Shown here in pieces: positions 6,127 through 8,105 of a stretch of 8,105 nucleotides of DNA (position 1 is its first letter; every line of letters begins with the position of its first letter). The DNA is from an uncultured Collinsella sp. GTDB taxonomy: Bacteria > Actinomycetota > Coriobacteriia > Coriobacteriales > Coriobacteriaceae. The notes under the pieces were generated by a model. The model saw nothing but the letters and a program-made list of their open reading frames with translations. It did not search any database and was not told the DNA's origin. The stretch covers positions 1-8,105 of the forward strand of contig URIJ01000096.1 of assembly GCA_900547835.1 (NCBI GenBank), written 5' to 3'. Position numbers and translations under genes: made by a program.

Positions 6127-7193
6127 TATGCGTTCCCCTGTTTGGTGCCCTTCATGCGGTACAGCGAGTCCGCAAGAATGGCAGGGTTGTTGACGCCAAA
6201 GTCGCCCAGGCGCTCCGGATCCTCGCTGATGTCGTCCATGAGCTCCTGCAGCGAGCCGTACTCGTCAACGATCTTCTCGGCCACGCCGTCGCGCACGACG
6301 GACACGCGCGAAAGCGTGCGCAGGCCCAGCGGTGTCATGACGGAGTCCTCGTCCAGGTCGTCGTAACCCAGAACCGCCGCCACATGCTGCGGGTCGGACA
6401 AGTCCTTGGGCGTCATACGGCTCAGGTTGGCGCGGATCTTTTCGGCATTGGCCTCGGAAGAATCGCTCGCGTAGTCGCGAATCATCAGGTCGTACTCGGT
6501 ATCCATGCTGGAGCCGGCGAGCTGCTCGAGCTGCATCTGCACGAGCTTGCCCTGGTTGCCCAACTTGACAATGCAATCCTTAAGCTCAGTCTTTGCCTGC
6601 TGCATGATCTCGAAACTCGAGAAAATGCCGGTGATGTCGGCGAGCGTAACGTAGTCGTCGAGCTCGAGGGCCGTCAGGCGCAGCAGGGAGCGATCGAGCG
6701 ACTGACGGGTAGTCTGGAGCGTGGCGACGAGCTGGTTGACCGAGCTCATGATGGTGGTGACGGGCTGGATCTCGTAGCTCTTGCCGTGGACGTACACGTT
6801 GACGACGGCACGACGAGCCGAAACCGAGATCACGATGGCATCGGTGAGCACCGACATGCGAGCGGCAGTACGGTGACGCATGCCCGTCTCACTCGTGGCG
6901 AGCGAGGGATCGGGATTGAGGTGGAAGTTGGCGCGCAGGATCTGGGTGAGGTCGCCGTCGATAACGATGGCGCCGTCCATCTTGGAGAGCTCGAACAGAC
7001 GGTTCGAGGTGAACGAAATATTGAGCGGAAAGCCGTCATTACCGGCGGCGAGCACGTTTTCGGTATCGCCGACGCAGATAAGGGCGCCCAGGTGGCCGGC
7101 GATGATCATGTCGAGGGCGGTGCGGATCGGCTGACCAGGTGCCGTCAGGCGGATGGCCTGTTCCATACGCTTTTGCAGCTCGTTCTTATCCAA
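6126..7193 (-). CDS. disA: DNA-integrity-scanning diadenylate cyclase DisA
   Basis: This 355-residue protein makes cyclic di-AMP from two ATP. The N-terminal DAC domain (about 5-145) carries both catalytic motifs, DGA at 73-75 and RHR at 106-108 (ETGMRHRTA). A helical spine (about 150-270) follows. The C-terminal DNA-binding region (about 285-345) has a recognisable first part (LGLRTLSRV ... IVDEYGSLQELMD), but where Bacillus DisA has a Gly-rich hairpin (GIGEVRA type) this protein reads DFGVNNPAI, so DNA recognition may differ. The start is TTG at 7193: an in-frame TAG lies upstream, no in-frame ATG precedes it, and GGGAG sits 7 nt ahead. The first internal ATG (codon 10) has a weaker site. 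It is the first gene of the minus-strand cluster and is divergent from mntP. Catalysis in this family depends on divalent metal, typically Mn2+ or Mg2+. Confidence 0.96.
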   Translation of the reverse strand: MDKNELQKRMEQAIRLTAPGQPIRTALDMIIAGHLGALICVGDTENVLAAGNDGFPLNISFTSNRLFELSKMDGAIVIDGDLTQILRANFHLNPDPSLATSETGMRHRTAARMSVLTDAIVISVSARRAVVNVYVHGKSYEIQPVTTIMSSVNQLVATLQTTRQSLDRSLLRLTALELDDYVTLADITGIFSSFEIMQQAKTELKDCIVKLGNQGKLVQMQLEQLAGSSMDTEYDLMIRDYASDSSEANAEKIRANLSRMTPKDLSDPQHVAAVLGYDDLDEDSVMTPLGLRTLSRVSVVRDGVAEKIVDEYGSLQELMDDISEDPERLGDFGVNNPAILADSLYRMKGTKQGNA

Positions 7194-7275
7194 GGCATCG
7201 CTCCCATCGTATACGCTCCATAAACGCTAAATAGTTTCTCACGGTTTGTCCCTGCAGCAGCCACGAAATCCGATG

Positions 7276-7304
7276 CTTACAGAATGAGCGAACACCGCTA
7301 AGAT
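7276..7304 (+). promoter_or_regulatory. Putative promoter for mntP
   Basis: CTTACA (7276-7281, 4 of 6 matches to TTGACA), 17-nt spacer, then TAAGAT (7299-7304, 4 of 6 matches to TATAAT). Transcription would start near 7311, leaving a leader of about 110 nt before the mntP ATG. It is assigned by eye. No convincing hexamer pair for the opposite-facing disA promoter was found in 7194-7275, although one must presumably exist there or nearby. Confidence 0.35.
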
Positions 7305-7351
7305 AGCTAATTTGGGACGGGCTCTTTTGACTACCCAATCAACCATGTGCC

Positions 7352-7370
7352 AAGGTTAGTCTTTTTGTTG
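7352..7370 (+). promoter_or_regulatory. Possible half-site of a DtxR/MntR-family operator
   Basis: AAGGTTAGTCT matches the left half and centre of the DtxR/IdeR-type operator pattern (TTAGGTTAGSCTAACCTAA), but the right half is T-rich and does not match. Manganese exporters are commonly controlled by metal-responsive regulators, which makes the location suggestive. Only a half-site is seen. Confidence 0.2.
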
Positions 7371-7412
7371 CTCCCCCAAGAGGTACACGCGGGCCTGCCC
7401 GCAGAGAGGGAG
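7371..7412 (+). promoter_or_regulatory. mntP leader hairpin that can sequester the Shine-Dalgarno site
   Basis: CTCCC at 7371-7375 is complementary to GGGAG at 7408-7412, which is the mntP Shine-Dalgarno element 7 nt before the ATG. Between them lies a perfect 6-bp stem, GCGGGC 7389-7394 with GCCCGC 7397-7402. Together these could fold the leader into a form closed to ribosomes. The classic yybP-ykoY Mn2+ riboswitch sequence blocks were not recognised. Confidence 0.4.
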
Positions 7413-7419
7413 TCAGACT

Positions 7420-7998
7420 ATGGGACTCGCAGAGCTCGTGTTGCTCGCCGTTGGCCTTTCGATGGACGCCTTTGCCGTTTCCATCTGCAAGGGCCTTGGC
7501 ATGAAGAAAATCAACCTTAAAGTCGCCGTAGTGCTCGGCCTGTTCTTTGGCGGCTTTCAGGCCGGCATGCCCGTGATCGGATGGGCGCTCGGCAGTCAAT
7601 TCATGGGCATCATCGGACCCATCGACCATTGGATCGCCTTTATCCTTTTGGCCTTTATCGGCGGCAAAATGCTGTGGGAAGCCTTTACCGAGGACGAGAA
7701 TGAAGGCGACGGCAAGGATGCCGAAAAGATTGACCTGGGCGAGTACCTGATCCTCGCCATCGCCACCTCAATCGACGCCCTAGCCGTAGGCATCTCATTT
7801 GCGGCGCTCTCGGTTGACATCGTTCCCGCTGTATCGCTTATCGGCGTCACAACGTTTATCTTCTCCATCGCCGGCGTAGCGATCGGCCACACCTTTGGCG
7901 CGCGCTACGAAAAACCTGCCACCATCGTGGGCGGCATCGTGCTCATCCTCATCGGGCTTAAGATCTTGCTTGAGCATCTGGGGATTTTGGCGCTGTAA
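7420..7998 (+). CDS. mntP: Manganese efflux pump MntP
   Basis: A 192-residue polytopic inner-membrane protein of the MntP (DUF204) family, which exports Mn2+. Six hydrophobic segments are visible at about 4-26, 35-58, 68-88, 107-130, 134-155 and 168-189, interrupted by one acidic, charged cytosolic loop (about 90-105). The two repeat signatures with their conserved aspartates are present: GLSMDAFAVS (D16) and ATSIDALAVG (D119), along with GGFQAGMPVIGW. Length is normal for the family. The ATG at 7420 has GAGGGAG 7 nt upstream. The gene diverges from disA across a 226-nt spacer and has no partner downstream in the window. Confidence 0.95.
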   Translation: MGLAELVLLAVGLSMDAFAVSICKGLGMKKINLKVAVVLGLFFGGFQAGMPVIGWALGSQFMGIIGPIDHWIAFILLAFIGGKMLWEAFTEDENEGDGKDAEKIDLGEYLILAIATSIDALAVGISFAALSVDIVPAVSLIGVTTFIFSIAGVAIGHTFGARYEKPATIVGGIVLILIGLKILLEHLGILAL

Positions 7999-8005
7999 CG
8001 CCAAA
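7986..8005 (+). terminator. Short hairpin spanning the mntP stop codon
   Basis: TTTGGCG (7986-7992) pairs perfectly with CGCCAAA (7999-8005) around a 6-nt loop containing the TAA stop. No T-run follows, so it is at best a weak 3' boundary structure. Confidence 0.25.
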
Positions 8006-8105
8006 CGCAATCGCTCAAAACTCAACGCCAGTAGCATCACGAATAGTCCCCGCCCAACGGGGTTCTCCCCTCCGCAGGCGTTTCGAAACCCGCCCCCATC
8101 CCGGA
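8006..8105. other. Downstream non-coding tail with a small G/C hairpin
   Basis: No gene is supported here. CCCCG (8048-8052) pairs with CGGGG (8058-8062), followed by TTCTCCCC, so a weak mntP terminator is possible but lacks a T-run. The window ends before any next gene is evident. Confidence 0.35.

Noticed and set aside
7305..7419. Classic yybP-ykoY Mn2+ riboswitch ahead of mntP
   Set aside because: The conserved sequence blocks of that class were not recognised by eye. Only a Shine-Dalgarno-masking pairing is supported; a covariance scan would settle it.
8026..8047. CGCCAG and ACGAATAGT near the right end echo parts of the inverted-repeat arm at 245-260
   Set aside because: The two blocks are separated by a 7-nt insert, no gene of the same type is adjacent, and matches this short are expected by chance in 8 kb.

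Overview
The window looks like a chromosomal segment of a GC-rich, Gram-positive actinobacterium, most likely class Coriobacteriia (Collinsella or a relative). That placement is an inference from three things: the roughly 60 % GC coding style, strong AGGAGG-type ribosome binding sites, and a housekeeping order that matches the Bacillus disA-ispD-ispF-cysS-rlmB-yacP block. No lineage marker was tested.

Layout. Positions 15-89 hold a minus-strand tRNA-Thr(TGT) with its CCA encoded. Divergently, at 313-1653, lies the one clearly accessory gene: a 446-residue protein joining an excisionase/MerR-like winged helix-turn-helix to a HipA-like Ser/Thr kinase. It is preceded by a 28-bp inverted repeat (27 of 28 pairs, 16-nt spacer) that ends 4 nt before its start codon and covers its ribosome binding site. 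Positions 7193 down to 1681 form a compact minus-strand cluster: disA (c-di-AMP synthase), ispD and ispF (MEP isoprenoid pathway), cysS (Cys-tRNA synthetase), rlmB (23S rRNA 2'-O-methyltransferase) and a YacP/Rae1-type NYN endoribonuclease. Neighbours in it overlap or lie 3 nt apart, except cysS-rlmB, where a 167-nt gap holds a 103-nt self-complementary element. Divergent from disA, at 7420-7998, is mntP (Mn2+ exporter), with a leader that can mask its own Shine-Dalgarno site.

How the genes relate. The minus-strand cluster mixes second-messenger synthesis, isoprenoid precursor synthesis and translation functions; close spacing implies co-transcription and translational coupling at disA/ispD and ispD/ispF. 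The large hairpin between cysS and rlmB, followed on the minus strand by a T-rich stretch, may divide the cluster into two expression units. The kinase gene is not part of this cluster and has a lower-GC feel.

The best candidates for something under-described are the HTH-HipA-like kinase with its inverted repeat, and the cysS-rlmB hairpin. Everything else is conserved housekeeping with local oddities: basic N-terminal extensions on RlmB and YacP, a TTG start on disA, and a divergent C-terminal hairpin region in DisA.
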